A DNA stretch of 64,000 bases, from positions 1 to 64,000 of the forward strand of contig NZ_JAGFUX010000004.1 in the NCBI RefSeq assembly GCF_017601095.1, written 5' to 3'. Of this stretch, positions 8,626-17,484 are shown piece by piece; the first letter of the stretch is position 1, and each line of letters starts with the position of its first letter. This stretch comes from Streptococcus suis (lineage in GTDB: Bacteria; Bacillota; Bacilli; Lactobacillales; Streptococcaceae). A program made the translations under genes and the position numbers. The notes under the pieces are model-generated. The model saw nothing but the letters and a program-made list of their open reading frames with translations. It searched no databases and was not told where the DNA came from.

Positions 8626-9624
8626 ATGAAAGTTTTGTTATACCTAGAAGGCAAGACCGTTCTTGAAAAATCAGGAATTGGTCGTGCACTTCAACACCAG
8701 ATGGAAGCCTTGGATAAGGCAGGCATTCCTTACACAACGGATCTTTTAGGAGATTACGATGTTATCCATATCAACACCTACGGACCACGTAGTTGGTTGC
8801 TTTTGCGTGCTGCGAAGCGTCGTGGGAAAAAGGTGATACTTCATGGCCACTCAACCCGAGAGGATTTTCAAAATTCCTTCATTGGTTCAAATGTCTTGGC
8901 GCCATATGTAGGAAAATACCTAGCAAGCATGTACCAGAAGGCGGATTTTATCATCACGCCTTCTCCCTACTCCAAGCGATTAATTGAGTCATATGGAGTG
9001 ACGACACCGATTGTAGCTGTGTCAAATGGTATTGACTTGAATAAGTACCAACAAGATGCACATAAGGAATCGGTTTTTCGTCAGCATTTTGGCATTGAAG
9101 AAAATCAACCGGTTGTTATTTCGGCTGGCTTGTATTTTCGACGTAAGGGGATTGAGGATTTTGTTAAAGTAGCAGAGCGGATGCCTCATGTCCGTTTTAT
9201 CTGGTTTGGTTCCATCAATAAATGGATGATTCCATCCTATATTCGAAAAATTGTTGAGGGAGACCATCCAGAAAATGTCTCCTTCCCAGGATATTTCAAA
9301 GGGGCTGTTTACCAAGGAGCTATGACAGCTGCTAGTGCCTTCTTTTTCCCTTCTTATGAAGAGACAGAAGGAATTGTTGTTTTAGAGGCCTTGGCTAGTC
9401 GTCAACATGTGGTCTTGAGGGACATTCCGGTTTATGAAGGATGGATTGATGGCAGTCAGGTGGAGCTTGGACGCTCAGTTGATGATTTTGTAGCCTCTTT
9501 GCAGGCAATCTTGGATAAGAAGGTTGATAAGCGAGAAGCCGGCTATCAGGTGGCGGTCAGTCGGTCGATTGATAAGGTATCTAACCAGCTAGTAGAAGCT
9601 TATGAGAGAGTAAGGGAGATGTAG
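8626..9624 (+). CDS. cpoA: Diglycosyl-diacylglycerol synthase (CpoA-like GT4 glycosyltransferase)
   Basis: A 332-aa GT4 family enzyme. The N-terminus MKVLLYLEGKTVLEKSGIG and INTYGPRS closely resemble pneumococcal CpoA. In pneumococcus CpoA adds the second sugar to monoglucosyl-diacylglycerol to make the bilayer-forming glycolipid; its mutants change membrane and beta-lactam behaviour. The EX7E sugar-nucleotide motif is seen in SYEETEGIVVLEALAS (about 245-260). ATG 8626 is used because the protein aligns from there and the frame upstream is a promoter. The next gene starts immediately after the stop codon, so both are one operon. The message may be leaderless. Confidence 0.88.
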   Translation: MKVLLYLEGKTVLEKSGIGRALQHQMEALDKAGIPYTTDLLGDYDVIHINTYGPRSWLLLRAAKRRGKKVILHGHSTREDFQNSFIGSNVLAPYVGKYLASMYQKADFIITPSPYSKRLIESYGVTTPIVAVSNGIDLNKYQQDAHKESVFRQHFGIEENQPVVISAGLYFRRKGIEDFVKVAERMPHVRFIWFGSINKWMIPSYIRKIVEGDHPENVSFPGYFKGAVYQGAMTAASAFFFPSYEETEGIVVLEALASRQHVVLRDIPVYEGWIDGSQVELGRSVDDFVASLQAILDKKVDKREAGYQVAVSRSIDKVSNQLVEAYERVREM

Positions 9625-10938
9625 ATGCGAATTGGATTATTTACAGATACTTATTTTCCACAAGTGTCCGGGGTGGCGACGTCTATTCGGACCTTGAAGG
9701 CGGAATTGGAAAAGCAAGGACATACTGTTTTTATCTTTACGACGACAGATGAGGATGTCAATCGCTATGAGGATTGGGATATTATCCGCATTCCTAGTGT
9801 ACCTTTTATCGGCTTTAAGGATCGTAGGGTTGCCTATGCTGGCTTTACAGATGCCTTGAAAATCGCCCAGCGCTATAAGCTAGACATTATTCACACTCAG
9901 ACGGAGTTTTCATTGGGGATTTTGGGGAAAATGATTGCCAAAGAATTAGATATTCCTGTGCTCCATACCTATCATACCCAGTATGAAGACTATGTCCATT
10001 ATATTGCTAAAGGGCGTTTGATTCGGCCAAGTATGATCAAGTATTTGGTTCGTGCTTATCTTCGTGATTTGGATGGGGTCATTTGTCCAAGCGAGATTGT
10101 CGATGAGTTGTTGACGACCTACCAGGTTCCTATTGAGAAACGTGTAATTCCGACGGGGATTGACTTAGTCAAGTTCGATCGGCCTGAAATCAGTCAGGAA
10201 GATGTCGCGGAGTTACGACAGCACTTAGGAATCGCTTCGGATGAGACCATGTTACTTAGTCTATCTCGAATTTCTCATGAAAAAAATATCCAGGCAATTG
10301 TCAAGGCTATGCCGCGTATTGTGCAAGAAAATCCAAAGGTCAAGTTGGTCATTGTCGGTGGAGGTCCATACTCAGAAGAGTTGCAATCCTTGATTGACCA
10401 AGTTCAAATGACAAATGTCATCCAGATGACAGGCATGATTGCGCCTAGTGAAACAGCCCTTTATTATAAGGCGGCGGACTTCTTTATTTCTGCTTCGACC
10501 AGTGAGACTCAAGGGCTGACTTTCTTAGAGAGCTTGGCTTCAGGTACACCGATTATTGCTCACGCCAATTCTTATTTGAACAATGTCATTTCGGATAAGA
10601 TGTTTGGTACCTTGTATCAACGTGAGGTTGATTTGGCAGATGCTGTTTTAGATGCAATCTTGTTGACCCCGGCTATGAACGACTTCCATTTAGAGAGGAA
10701 GCTGTATGAAATCTCCTCCACAAACTTCGGACGACGGGTCTATGAGTTTTATTTGGATTTGAAAATTTCTCATGATTTTCGAAAGCAACATATCAATGAG
10801 GATTCCGTTGCAGAATCCTTGATTAAGGGAGCTATCTCTCTGCCAAGAAGGGTACTAGTTACTTCTTCGGATCGCACAGTAAAGATTTTGAAAAAATCTG
10901 TTCAACAGGTGCGCTCAGTCCGTAATTTCTTTGACTAG
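9625..10938 (+). CDS. Alpha-monoglucosyldiacylglycerol synthase, GT4 glycosyltransferase
   Basis: A 437-aa enzyme expected to transfer glucose from UDP-glucose to diacylglycerol at the inner face of the membrane, the step before CpoA. Seen in the sequence are a GT4 N-terminal MRIGLFTDTYFPQVSGVATS, HTYHTQYEDYVHY, the donor-binding region LSLSRISHEKN and the EX7E motif SETQGLTFLESLASG (about 292-306). A basic, amphipathic C-terminal tail would suit membrane association. Its ATG directly follows the cpoA TAG, with AGGGAG upstream inside cpoA. The pair order matches the pneumococcal glycolipid operon. Confidence 0.9.
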   Translation: MRIGLFTDTYFPQVSGVATSIRTLKAELEKQGHTVFIFTTTDEDVNRYEDWDIIRIPSVPFIGFKDRRVAYAGFTDALKIAQRYKLDIIHTQTEFSLGILGKMIAKELDIPVLHTYHTQYEDYVHYIAKGRLIRPSMIKYLVRAYLRDLDGVICPSEIVDELLTTYQVPIEKRVIPTGIDLVKFDRPEISQEDVAELRQHLGIASDETMLLSLSRISHEKNIQAIVKAMPRIVQENPKVKLVIVGGGPYSEELQSLIDQVQMTNVIQMTGMIAPSETALYYKAADFFISASTSETQGLTFLESLASGTPIIAHANSYLNNVISDKMFGTLYQREVDLADAVLDAILLTPAMNDFHLERKLYEISSTNFGRRVYEFYLDLKISHDFRKQHINEDSVAESLIKGAISLPRRVLVTSSDRTVKILKKSVQQVRSVRNFFD

Positions 10939-10949
10939 GAGGAATGAAG

Positions 10950-11324
10950 ATGAAGGTAGTAAGAAAACTCATTTGGTACATATTACCAGTTTTGTTGGTC
11001 TACTATCTTGTACCGTTGTTGATCATGTATTCTCCGCTAGATGACTATACCATAAAAGGGCTTTTGATTAACTTAATTATCATCTACCAGCCGGTCTTTA
11101 TTTTTCTTGTCTCGACAATCTATTCTATAAAGAACGGCTTTTCTTGGTGGTTCCCACTTGTGATTGGTCTACTGTATTTGCCAGTCGATACCCTGATTTT
11201 CCCAAATGCAGAGGGCGCAGAAATCTACCTTATTCCATACATTCTCGTGAGTTTTATCGGTGCAGGAGTGGGGGTCTTAATTAGGAAGATAATTAGTAAT
11301 GGAAAATCTCATAAAAATCCTTGA
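10950..11324 (+). CDS. Small four-TM membrane protein of unknown function
   Basis: A 124-aa protein with about four hydrophobic segments and a basic C-terminus. ATG 10950 is chosen because AGGAGG at 10937-10942 is seven bases upstream; ATG 10944 is only one base away. It begins a few bases after the glycolipid synthase gene and so probably belongs to the glycolipid operon, which suggests but does not prove an envelope role. Its stop codon overlaps the -35 of the T-box promoter. I do not recognise a named family. Confidence 0.65.
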   Translation: MKVVRKLIWYILPVLLVYYLVPLLIMYSPLDDYTIKGLLINLIIIYQPVFIFLVSTIYSIKNGFSWWFPLVIGLLYLPVDTLIFPNAEGAEIYLIPYILVSFIGAGVGVLIRKIISNGKSHKNP

Positions 11325-11348
11325 AAAATCAGGAAATCCTGCTATAAT
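11321..11348 (+). promoter_or_regulatory. Promoter of the T-box/thrS transcript
   Basis: -35 TTGAAA at 11321-11326, 16-base spacer, -10 TATAAT at 11343-11348. The -35 overlaps the stop codon of the preceding gene. Confidence 0.8.
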
Positions 11349-11354
11349 AGTGCG

Positions 11355-11573
11355 TAGAGACTTATCAATTCTAGGAAATCTTTGAGAGAGTGTGCGGTCG
11401 GTGCAAGCACATAGAGGATAGGATTGACACTACTCGGTATGATTTTATGCAAACATAAAAGGGTGGTTCCCTTATCGCCGTTCGAGGTAGTCGGGCTTTT
11501 TTTGGCGTGACTGCGAACCAAGGTGGAACCACGTTACGACGTCCTTTTGTGAGGATGTCGTATTTTCTTTTGG
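11355..11573 (+). promoter_or_regulatory. T-box riboswitch (threonine-type)
   Basis: The invariant T-box AGGTGGAACCACG lies at 11521-11533, followed by a terminator stem TACGACGTCCT / AGGATGTCGTA and a T-run (11535-11571). The upstream stem I region has GAGAGAGTGTGC / GCAAGCACA-type pairing and an ACT ACT stretch at 11428-11433, suitable as a threonine specifier. Uncharged tRNA-Thr should stabilise the antiterminator and allow transcription into the MazG-like gene and thrS. Codon assignment is by eye and by the thrS context. Confidence 0.88.
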
Positions 11574-11583
11574 AGGAGTAGTT

Positions 11584-11901
11584 ATGCTACCTGATGACTT
11601 ATTAAAACGGTGCCAAGATGTGCGAAGAGCCTATAAAGAGTTGGAACTCAAGCACCACGACAAAGAGTGGTCCATCGAGGAGGACCTTTTGGCTTTGACC
11701 AATGATATTGGCAACATGAACCGCCTGATTATGACCAAACAAGGTCGTTACTATGATGAAACGCCCTATACCTTGGAGCAAAAAATGTCTGAAAATATCT
11801 GGTGGTTGATCGAATTAGCCGATCGACTGGATATTGATATTCAAAAAGAAATGGAAACCTTTTTAGCTCAAAAAGAAGAGTTATTGGGGATTAAAAAATA
11901 A
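11584..11901 (+). CDS. MazG-like nucleotide pyrophosphohydrolase-type protein
   Basis: A 105-aa all-alpha protein. SIEEDLLALTNDIGNMNRL and ENIWWLIELADRLDID fit the acidic metal-binding helices of the small MazG/dUTPase superfamily, which hydrolyse NTPs or dNTPs to monophosphates. Substrate is unknown. GGAGGAG lies just before ATG 11584. It sits directly behind the T-box terminator and ahead of thrS, so read-through in threonine starvation should switch on both. A housecleaning NTPase under tRNA-charging control is unusual. Confidence 0.7.
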   Translation: MLPDDLLKRCQDVRRAYKELELKHHDKEWSIEEDLLALTNDIGNMNRLIMTKQGRYYDETPYTLEQKMSENIWWLIELADRLDIDIQKEMETFLAQKEELLGIKK

Positions 11902-11919
11902 AAAATAGAAAGGACTAGG

Positions 11920-12026
11920 GTCTCCGTATTTGGTTGAACTGAATACGGGCTACGGACTGGGCCAAAAAGATAAACGAGAACAAGACGCTTGCGTCGTCGT
12001 TCTGTTTCCTATTTTGGCTGTGTCCG
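11920..12026 (+). repeat. Strongly folded leader before thrS (long imperfect palindrome)
   Basis: A first hairpin CCGTATT / AATACGG lies about 11924-11947. Then CGGAC (11953) pairs with GTCCG (12026), and GCCAAAA (11961) with TTTTGGC (12018), with about 37-base arms meeting at GACGC-TT-GCGTC. The long near-palindrome looks like a small mobile or repeated intergenic element. No T-run follows, so it is not an intrinsic terminator. Confidence 0.6.
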
Positions 12027-12051
12027 CTTAACGCCCTTTATATCTTATATT

Positions 12052-14001
12052 ATGCTTAAAATTACTTTCCCAGATGGTGCTGTTCGTGAGTACCAAGCTG
12101 GTGTGACAACTGTTGAAATTGCGGAGAGCATCAGCAAGTCTTTGGCGAAAAAGGCGCTTGCTGGTAAGTTCAATGGTAAATTGATTGATACTACTCGTGC
12201 CATTGAAGAGGATGGGACGCTTGAAATCGTAACGCCTGACCATGAAGATGCCTTGCCAATCTTACGTCATTCAGCAGCCCACTTGTTTGCCCAAGCGGCT
12301 CGTCGTCTTTTCCCAGACATCAAGTTGGGCGTTGGTCCAGCCATTCAGGATGGTTTCTACTATGATACGGACAATGCGGCTGGTCAGATTTCAAATGAAG
12401 ACCTGCCACGTATTCAGGAAGAAATGGCTAAAATTGTCAAGGAAAACTTCCCTTCTGAACGCCGTGAGGTAACTAAGGAAGAAGCTCTTGAGATTTTCAA
12501 AAATGATCCATACAAGCTGGAACTCATTCATGAACATTCTGATGATGAGGGTGGTTTGACCATCTATACTCAGGGTGAATACGTTGACCTTTGCCGTGGC
12601 CCACACGTTCCGTCAACAGGCCGTATCCAGATTTTTGAATTGCTCAATGTGGCAGGTGCTTACTGGCGTGGTAAGAGCGAAAATCCCATGATGCAACGGG
12701 TTTATGGTACAGCTTGGTTTGACAAGAAAGACCTCAAGGCTTACCTTCAAATGCGTGAAGAAGCCAAAGAGCGTGACCACCGTAAACTTGGTAAGGAATT
12801 GGATCTCTTCATGATTAGCCAAGAAGTTGGTCAAGGCTTGCCATTCTGGTTGCCAAATGGGGCGACTATCCGTCGTACATTAGAGCGTTACATCACAGAC
12901 AAGGAGTTGGCTTCAGGTTATCAGCACGTTTATACGCCACCGTTGGCTTCCGTTGAGCTCTACAAGACCTCAGGTCACTGGGAGCACTACTCAGAAGATA
13001 TGTTCCCAACTATGGACATGGGCGACGGTGAGGAGTTTGTGCTTCGTCCGATGAACTGTCCGCACCACATTCAAGTTTATAAAAACCATGTGCGTTCGTA
13101 TCGTGAATTGCCAGTGCGTATCGCTGAGCTTGGTATGATGCACCGCTATGAGAAATCAGGTGCATTGACTGGTTTGCAACGGGTGCGTGAGATGACTCTC
13201 AACGACGGTCATATTTTCGTGACACCTGAGCAAATCCAAGAAGAGTTCAAAAAAGCTCTCCAGTTGATTATCGATGTGTACGCAGATTTCAACCTAAACG
13301 ACTATCGTTTCCGCCTGTCTTATCGTGACCCAGAGGACAAAGAGAAGTACTATGATAACGATGAGATGTGGGAAAATGCCCAGCGCATGTTGAAAGGTGC
13401 CATGGATGAAATGGGTGTGGACTACTTTGAAGCTGAGGGTGAAGCTGCCTTCTACGGTCCGAAATTGGATATCCAAGTGAAAACGGCCCTTGGTAACGAA
13501 GAAACCCTGTCAACCATTCAGTTGGACTTCCTCTTGCCAGAACGTTTTGGTTTGACCTATATTGGTGCTGATGGTGAAGAACACCGCCCAGTTATGATTC
13601 ACCGTGGTGTTATCTCAACTATGGAACGCTTCACAGCCATTTTGATTGAAACCTACAAGGGTGCCTTCCCAACTTGGTTGGCTCCAACCCAAGTGACTAT
13701 GATTCCAATCTCTGTGGAAGCTCACTTGGACTACGCTTGGAAGGTTGCAAAAGAATTGCAAGACCGTGGCGTTCGCGTACACGTAGATGAGCGGAACGAG
13801 AAGATGCAATACAAGATTCGTCAGAGCCAGACCAGCAAGATTCCATACCAGCTCATCGTCGGGGACAAGGAAATGGAAGACAATGCAGTAAACGTCCGTC
13901 GTTACGGAAGCAAGGCAACACAAACTCAATCTGTCGCAGAATTTGTGGACCACATCTTAGCAGATATTGCCCGCAAGTCACGTCCAACTGATGCTGAATA
14001 A
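12052..14001 (+). CDS. thrS: Threonyl-tRNA synthetase
   Basis: A 649-aa class II synthetase of normal length that charges tRNA-Thr and edits misacylated serine. The order is an N-terminal TGS domain (about 1-60), the editing domain with [10 protein letters not shown] (about 70-80), the catalytic core with [10 protein letters not shown] carrying zinc ligands, MHRYEKSG (motif 2) and [11 protein letters not shown] (motif 3), then the anticodon-binding domain. ATG 12052 is set by homology (MLKITFPDG). No Shine-Dalgarno sequence precedes it; TATATC at 12039 lies seven bases before the ATG and could serve as a -10 for a leaderless message. A TTG at 11989 lies in the palindrome and is rejected. Confidence 0.97.
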   Translation: MLKITFPDGAVREYQAGVTTVEIAESISKSLAKKALAGKFNGKLIDTTRAIEEDGTLEIVTPDHEDALPILRHSAAHLFAQAARRLFPDIKLGVGPAIQDGFYYDTDNAAGQISNEDLPRIQEEMAKIVKENFPSERREVTKEEALEIFKNDPYKLELIHEHSDDEGGLTIYTQGEYVDLCRGPHVPSTGRIQIFELLNVAGAYWRGKSENPMMQRVYGTAWFDKKDLKAYLQMREEAKERDHRKLGKELDLFMISQEVGQGLPFWLPNGATIRRTLERYITDKELASGYQHVYTPPLASVELYKTSGHWEHYSEDMFPTMDMGDGEEFVLRPMNCPHHIQVYKNHVRSYRELPVRIAELGMMHRYEKSGALTGLQRVREMTLNDGHIFVTPEQIQEEFKKALQLIIDVYADFNLNDYRFRLSYRDPEDKEKYYDNDEMWENAQRMLKGAMDEMGVDYFEAEGEAAFYGPKLDIQVKTALGNEETLSTIQLDFLLPERFGLTYIGADGEEHRPVMIHRGVISTMERFTAILIETYKGAFPTWLAPTQVTMIPISVEAHLDYAWKVAKELQDRGVRVHVDERNEKMQYKIRQSQTSKIPYQLIVGDKEMEDNAVNVRRYGSKATQTQSVAEFVDHILADIARKSRPTDAE

Positions 14002-14011
14002 TAACTATAAG

Positions 14012-14037
14012 GAGAAGTCCGAAAGGGCTTCTTTTTT
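14012..14037 (+). terminator. thrS terminator
   Basis: GAAGTCC-GAAA-GGGCTTC followed by six T. Confidence 0.9.
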
Positions 14038-14044
14038 GACAGCC

Positions 14045-14072
14045 AAAACTCCCAACCGATTGGCTGGGAGTG
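14045..14072 (-). terminator. Terminator of the acyltransferase locus (minus strand)
   Basis: On the minus strand CTCCCA and TGGGAG form a stem followed by TTTT, 12 bases after the stop of the acyltransferase. Confidence 0.7.
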
Positions 14073-14083
14073 CAGTATACATG

Positions 14084-15125
14084 CTATTCGTGCTTCTTTT
14101 GAGGGTAGGAAATCACCTTTCCTTGAAATACTTTATCCAATATAGGAACCCTTTTTACGATAAACAAGACTAAGGAATTGATGATAAGGAGCAACCCAAA
14201 ACTCATGAGGAGGAGTACAGATGTAGAAAAATTTAAAAAATATTTCTTTATGAGAAGAGTAAGAATTGTCAGGATGTAGGTATGTACTAGATAGAAGTAA
14301 AGAGAATACTGACCAAACCAGGCAATAATAGTAGGTAAACTTCTTTCCAGAGTGATTATGATAGAAACAATCAGGTAGGTCATAGCTAGTCCGTTTGCAT
14401 ATCGTAGGAAGGTGTGAAATGGCAGTTGCTGACTTGGGTAGGTTTGGTAGGACTGTAAATAGATGAGATAGAATACTGTTACCAGACCTGCTAAACTGTG
14501 AAAAACGGTCTGTCTAACCATTTTCTTGTGAATTTCTTTCTTGGCAAAATAAATACCTAAAAAATAAAATAGTGGTAAAGAAGTCAGGTGTTGTAATCCA
14601 ATTGGTAAGTTGCTAATATTTAAGGGACCACCAAATAGTGTAGCGAATAGTGCAAAAAGACCAATGCAAATCAGTGAAACTGGTTCTGTTAGTTGCAACC
14701 GATGGAGAATAAGAGTTGTGATGGTCATGAGGGTTAAAAACCAAATGTACCACATAGATGTATCTGGGAGGAGAAAATTAGAAAGGAAGTGACTTGGGTC
14801 TACTTTATCAACGGTATAGCTTGAAAAGAGGATTTTGCTAATTACAATACTACTGCCAAAGACTGCGTATATTTGCAACAGTCGATATATATGTATATAT
14901 ATAAGCATTGTTTCTAGACTTTGGTTTTAGGTAAAAATGATAGAAACTAAAGCCACTGACAAATACAAAAAATGGCATAAGGAAAGAGTGTAGCCAAGCT
15001 TCTAGTCGCCAAAGGGGGATATCGGTATATGGAAGAGCGTTTCGGATATAACCGACTGTATGCAGAAATAAGACAGCTAAAATTCCAAAACCTTTCAGTT
15101 GGTCAATGTAGGTAAGTCGTTTCAT
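14084..15125 (-). pseudogene. Acyltransferase-3 (OafA/WecH-type) gene, frameshifted at a TA tract
   Basis: Two overlapping minus-strand frames encode one membrane acyltransferase. The first 91 codons from ATG 15125 (KRLTYIDQLKGFGILAVLFLH, with the family arginine/histidine helix) leave frame near 14890. The second frame continues with about eight membrane helices to 14084. The break lies in a minus-strand tract TATATATATACATATATAT. Adding one TA unit (+2) joins the frames. Family members acetylate cell-surface sugars using acetyl-CoA. The copy seen here is off or a pseudogene; a phase-variable gene is equally possible. The second half may have its own start at ATG 14908, but without the first helices it should be inactive. 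Confidence 0.8.
14885..14903. repeat. TA-dinucleotide tract inside the acyltransferase gene
   Basis: (AT)4 at 14885-14892, a single G, then (TA)5 at 14894-14903. It coincides exactly with the reading-frame break. Confidence 0.85.
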
Positions 15126-15214
15126 CAGTTTCTCCTTTATTTAACTCTAAACTATTTGGGAACAGAACCATTTCCAAAATGGTTTGAGTACATTTTCTTT
15201 GATTATATCATAAA

Positions 15215-15245
15215 ACCAGCTTTCTGTAGAAAACTGGTTCAGATT
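15215..15245 (-). terminator. Probable terminator of the amino acid ABC operon
   Basis: On the minus strand AACCAG and CTGGTT form a stem with a 14-base loop, followed by TTTTAT, just after the last permease gene. Confidence 0.55.
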
Positions 15246-15247
15246 GT

Positions 15248-15907
15248 TTATTCAATACTGCTCGCCCAAGACTTAGCCACATAACGTGACAGGCTTGAGA
15301 TGGCGAAGTTGATGACAAAGTATATGAGAGCAACCATGAGATAGAGGGCAAAAACTTGTTCCGCCTCAAAATGGCGTCCCATTAGGATTTGGCTGGCACC
15401 GAAAAGCTCTTGCAAAGCGATAACGGAGTAGAGGAAACTGGTATCCTTGATAACCGTTACGATCTGTGAGATGATAGCTGGTAGCATCTTACGGATAGCC
15501 TGTGGCATGATGATATAGACCATGATTTGCACTGGGGTAAAACCCTGTGACAAACCAGCTTCAGTCTGGCCCGGTCCGACGGCGTTTAGACCACCACGGA
15601 TAATCTCGGCCATGGCTGCCGTGGTAAAAATAGTAAAAGCGGTAATACCAGCGGGCGTTGACTTCATTTGGAAGACTAAGAAAACGGTGAAAATCCAGAG
15701 CAAGTTTGGTACATTTCGAACAAATTCGATATAAATCGTTGCAATCCACTTGAAAATTGGATTTTTTCCATTTCGCATGATGGCTAAAATCATGCCAAAG
15801 AGAACGGATAGAACCACCGAAATGCTAGAGATATAAAGGGTTAACTTCAAACCACCCCATAAGAGTTGGAAGGTTGAAGGCTTGAGTAACTCTAAAACAT
15901 AATTCAT
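15248..15907 (-). CDS. Polar amino acid ABC transporter permease (GlnP/HisM type), second subunit
   Basis: A 219-aa membrane protein with about five helices. It carries the EAA loop typical of amino acid permeases (GPGQTEAGLSQGFTPVQ...IIMPQAIRKMLP), which contacts the ATPase. It is the last gene of a four-gene operon: ATPase, binding protein, permease, permease. Two permeases should form a heterodimer. The glutamate/aspartate/glutamine class is inferred from overall similarity; the sequence alone does not fix the substrate. Confidence 0.9.
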   Translation of the reverse strand: MNYVLELLKPSTFQLLWGGLKLTLYISSISVVLSVLFGMILAIMRNGKNPIFKWIATIYIEFVRNVPNLLWIFTVFLVFQMKSTPAGITAFTIFTTAAMAEIIRGGLNAVGPGQTEAGLSQGFTPVQIMVYIIMPQAIRKMLPAIISQIVTVIKDTSFLYSVIALQELFGASQILMGRHFEAEQVFALYLMVALIYFVINFAISSLSRYVAKSWASSIE

Positions 15908-15921
15908 CGTTCAACCTCCTT

Positions 15922-16620
15922 TTAGTGTGAAAATGCTGACTTATTCTTTTCTTCAATATGGCGTCCCCAGCTTGCAACAGGGAAACACATGATGAAGTAA
16001 AGGAAAGCAGCGCCAGCAAAGGCGGGGATGTAGTTGGCATTCATAGCAGACCAGGATTTGGTCATAAACATGATGTCAGCACCAGAGATAATAGCTACCG
16101 TAGCCGTATTTTTTATCAAGTTCACCACCTGATTAGTCAATGGTGGCAGAATCGTCGGAATAGCCTGTGGCAAGATGATCAACCGCATGGTTTCCGCCTG
16201 AGTAAAGCCCTGAGAAAGAGCAGCTTCTGTTTGACCTGTTGGCACTGCCTCAATTCCAGCACGAACGACCTCTGCGATATAGGCACCGTGATAGAGTCCG
16301 ACGCAGATAACAGCTGTCCAGTAGATGGACGGCATGAGAACATAATTTGAAATCAGTGGAAGTCCATAATAAACAATCATGAACTGAACCAAAAGCGGAG
16401 TGTTCTGATAGTATTCAACATAGACACGTGCGATGATTTTTAAAACTTTATTTTTACTTGAAGAGAGGCTACCAAAGACAATTCCTAAAAACATGGCCAT
16501 GATAAAGGCACCGACAGAAATGGCTAAGGTAAAGAGAAAACCTTGGAAAAAGGTCGGAAAATCCTTGAAATAACTGACCCAATTCTCCCAAGCGTAAGGA
16601 CTAGTTGTTAAAACTGTCAT
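15922..16620 (-). CDS. Polar amino acid ABC transporter permease, first subunit
   Basis: A 232-aa membrane protein with about five helices and the EAA loop PTGQTEAALSQGFTQAETM...ILPQAIP. It lies 14 bases from its partner permease and 14 from the binding-protein gene, so translation of the operon is compact. It forms the membrane channel together with the 219-aa permease. Confidence 0.9.
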   Translation of the reverse strand: MTVLTTSPYAWENWVSYFKDFPTFFQGFLFTLAISVGAFIMAMFLGIVFGSLSSSKNKVLKIIARVYVEYYQNTPLLVQFMIVYYGLPLISNYVLMPSIYWTAVICVGLYHGAYIAEVVRAGIEAVPTGQTEAALSQGFTQAETMRLIILPQAIPTILPPLTNQVVNLIKNTATVAIISGADIMFMTKSWSAMNANYIPAFAGAAFLYFIMCFPVASWGRHIEEKNKSAFSH

Positions 16621-16634
16621 ATTGTTTCACCTTT

Positions 16635-17474
16635 CTATTCGTCAGTTTCTGTTACTGGTTCTAGACCATTGGCATCATAGATGCTTTGTAGGCTACCATC
16701 GGCAGTCCATTTTTCTACGAGACTATTTAAGTAGTCGTTAAGGTCTTTGTTAGATAATTTAGTAACAATTCCATAGTCAGAAGCTGAGAAGCTAAAGTCC
16801 ATGAGTTCAGATTTCGAGCTGATATACCCAGAAAGGATAGATTGGTCTACAGAAAATGCGTCTGTACGGTGAGCACGTAGCGAGACAGAGAGTTCTGGAT
16901 AAGAACCAAGCTCTGCAAAATTGACAGAGATACCATATTTGTCTGCGAGTTCAGAGATGAGGGCGCGTGTAATGGAACCCTGAGCTACACCGATTGTTTT
17001 ACCATCCAAATCTGTGAAAGTCTTGATTCCACTATCCTTGTTAACCAAGAAACCGACAGCGTCAGTATAGTAAGGAGTTGTGAAATTGTAGAGCAACTTG
17101 CGTTCTTCGGTTATGGTGAAGGTTGCGATGACCATATCCACTTGACCGTTATCTAAGAGTGGTCCTCGGGTTTGCGCTGTAACGGGAGTAAATTCGATAT
17201 CTACACCTAATTCATCTGCAATTTTTCGAGCAATGTCTATCTCCATACCCTCGAACTCACCAGTATCAGGGTTGAGATAACCAAAGTTAGGGACGTCCTG
17301 TTTCACTCCGACGCGGAGCACGCCTCTATCGATGATAGCTTGAACTTGATCGCTAGTAGAGAGTTCGGCAGGTGTTTCTGTCTGAGCGACAGGTTGGTGG
17401 ATGAAAAAGAGGGTTAGGCAACTAATAATCAGGAGGCGGATGGCCAAGAAGAGATTCATTTTCTTATCAGTCAT
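16635..17474 (-). CDS. Extracellular amino acid-binding protein, SBP family 3
   Basis: A 279-aa secreted solute-binding protein. The N-terminal hydrophobic segment (about 8-28) is followed by the family start QAIIDRGVLRVGVKQDVPNFGY and by FEGMEIDIARKIADELGV, the ligand-binding lobe signature of glutamate/aspartate-type proteins. The segment contains IISC, but the cysteine sits inside the hydrophobic core, so a lipobox is doubtful; it may remain anchored by an uncleaved signal helix. ATG 17474 is supported by AGGAGG six bases before it, which rules out the internal ATG five codons later. Confidence 0.88.
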   Translation of the reverse strand: MTDKKMNLFLAIRLLIISCLTLFFIHQPVAQTETPAELSTSDQVQAIIDRGVLRVGVKQDVPNFGYLNPDTGEFEGMEIDIARKIADELGVDIEFTPVTAQTRGPLLDNGQVDMVIATFTITEERKLLYNFTTPYYTDAVGFLVNKDSGIKTFTDLDGKTIGVAQGSITRALISELADKYGISVNFAELGSYPELSVSLRAHRTDAFSVDQSILSGYISSKSELMDFSFSASDYGIVTKLSNKDLNDYLNSLVEKWTADGSLQSIYDANGLEPVTETDE

Positions 17475-17484
17475 AGGTGGCCTC

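Noticed and set aside
11989..12051. TTG start extending ThrS by 21 residues
   Set aside because: The codon is in the palindrome apex and the extra residues ([11 protein letters not shown]) are not part of ThrS.
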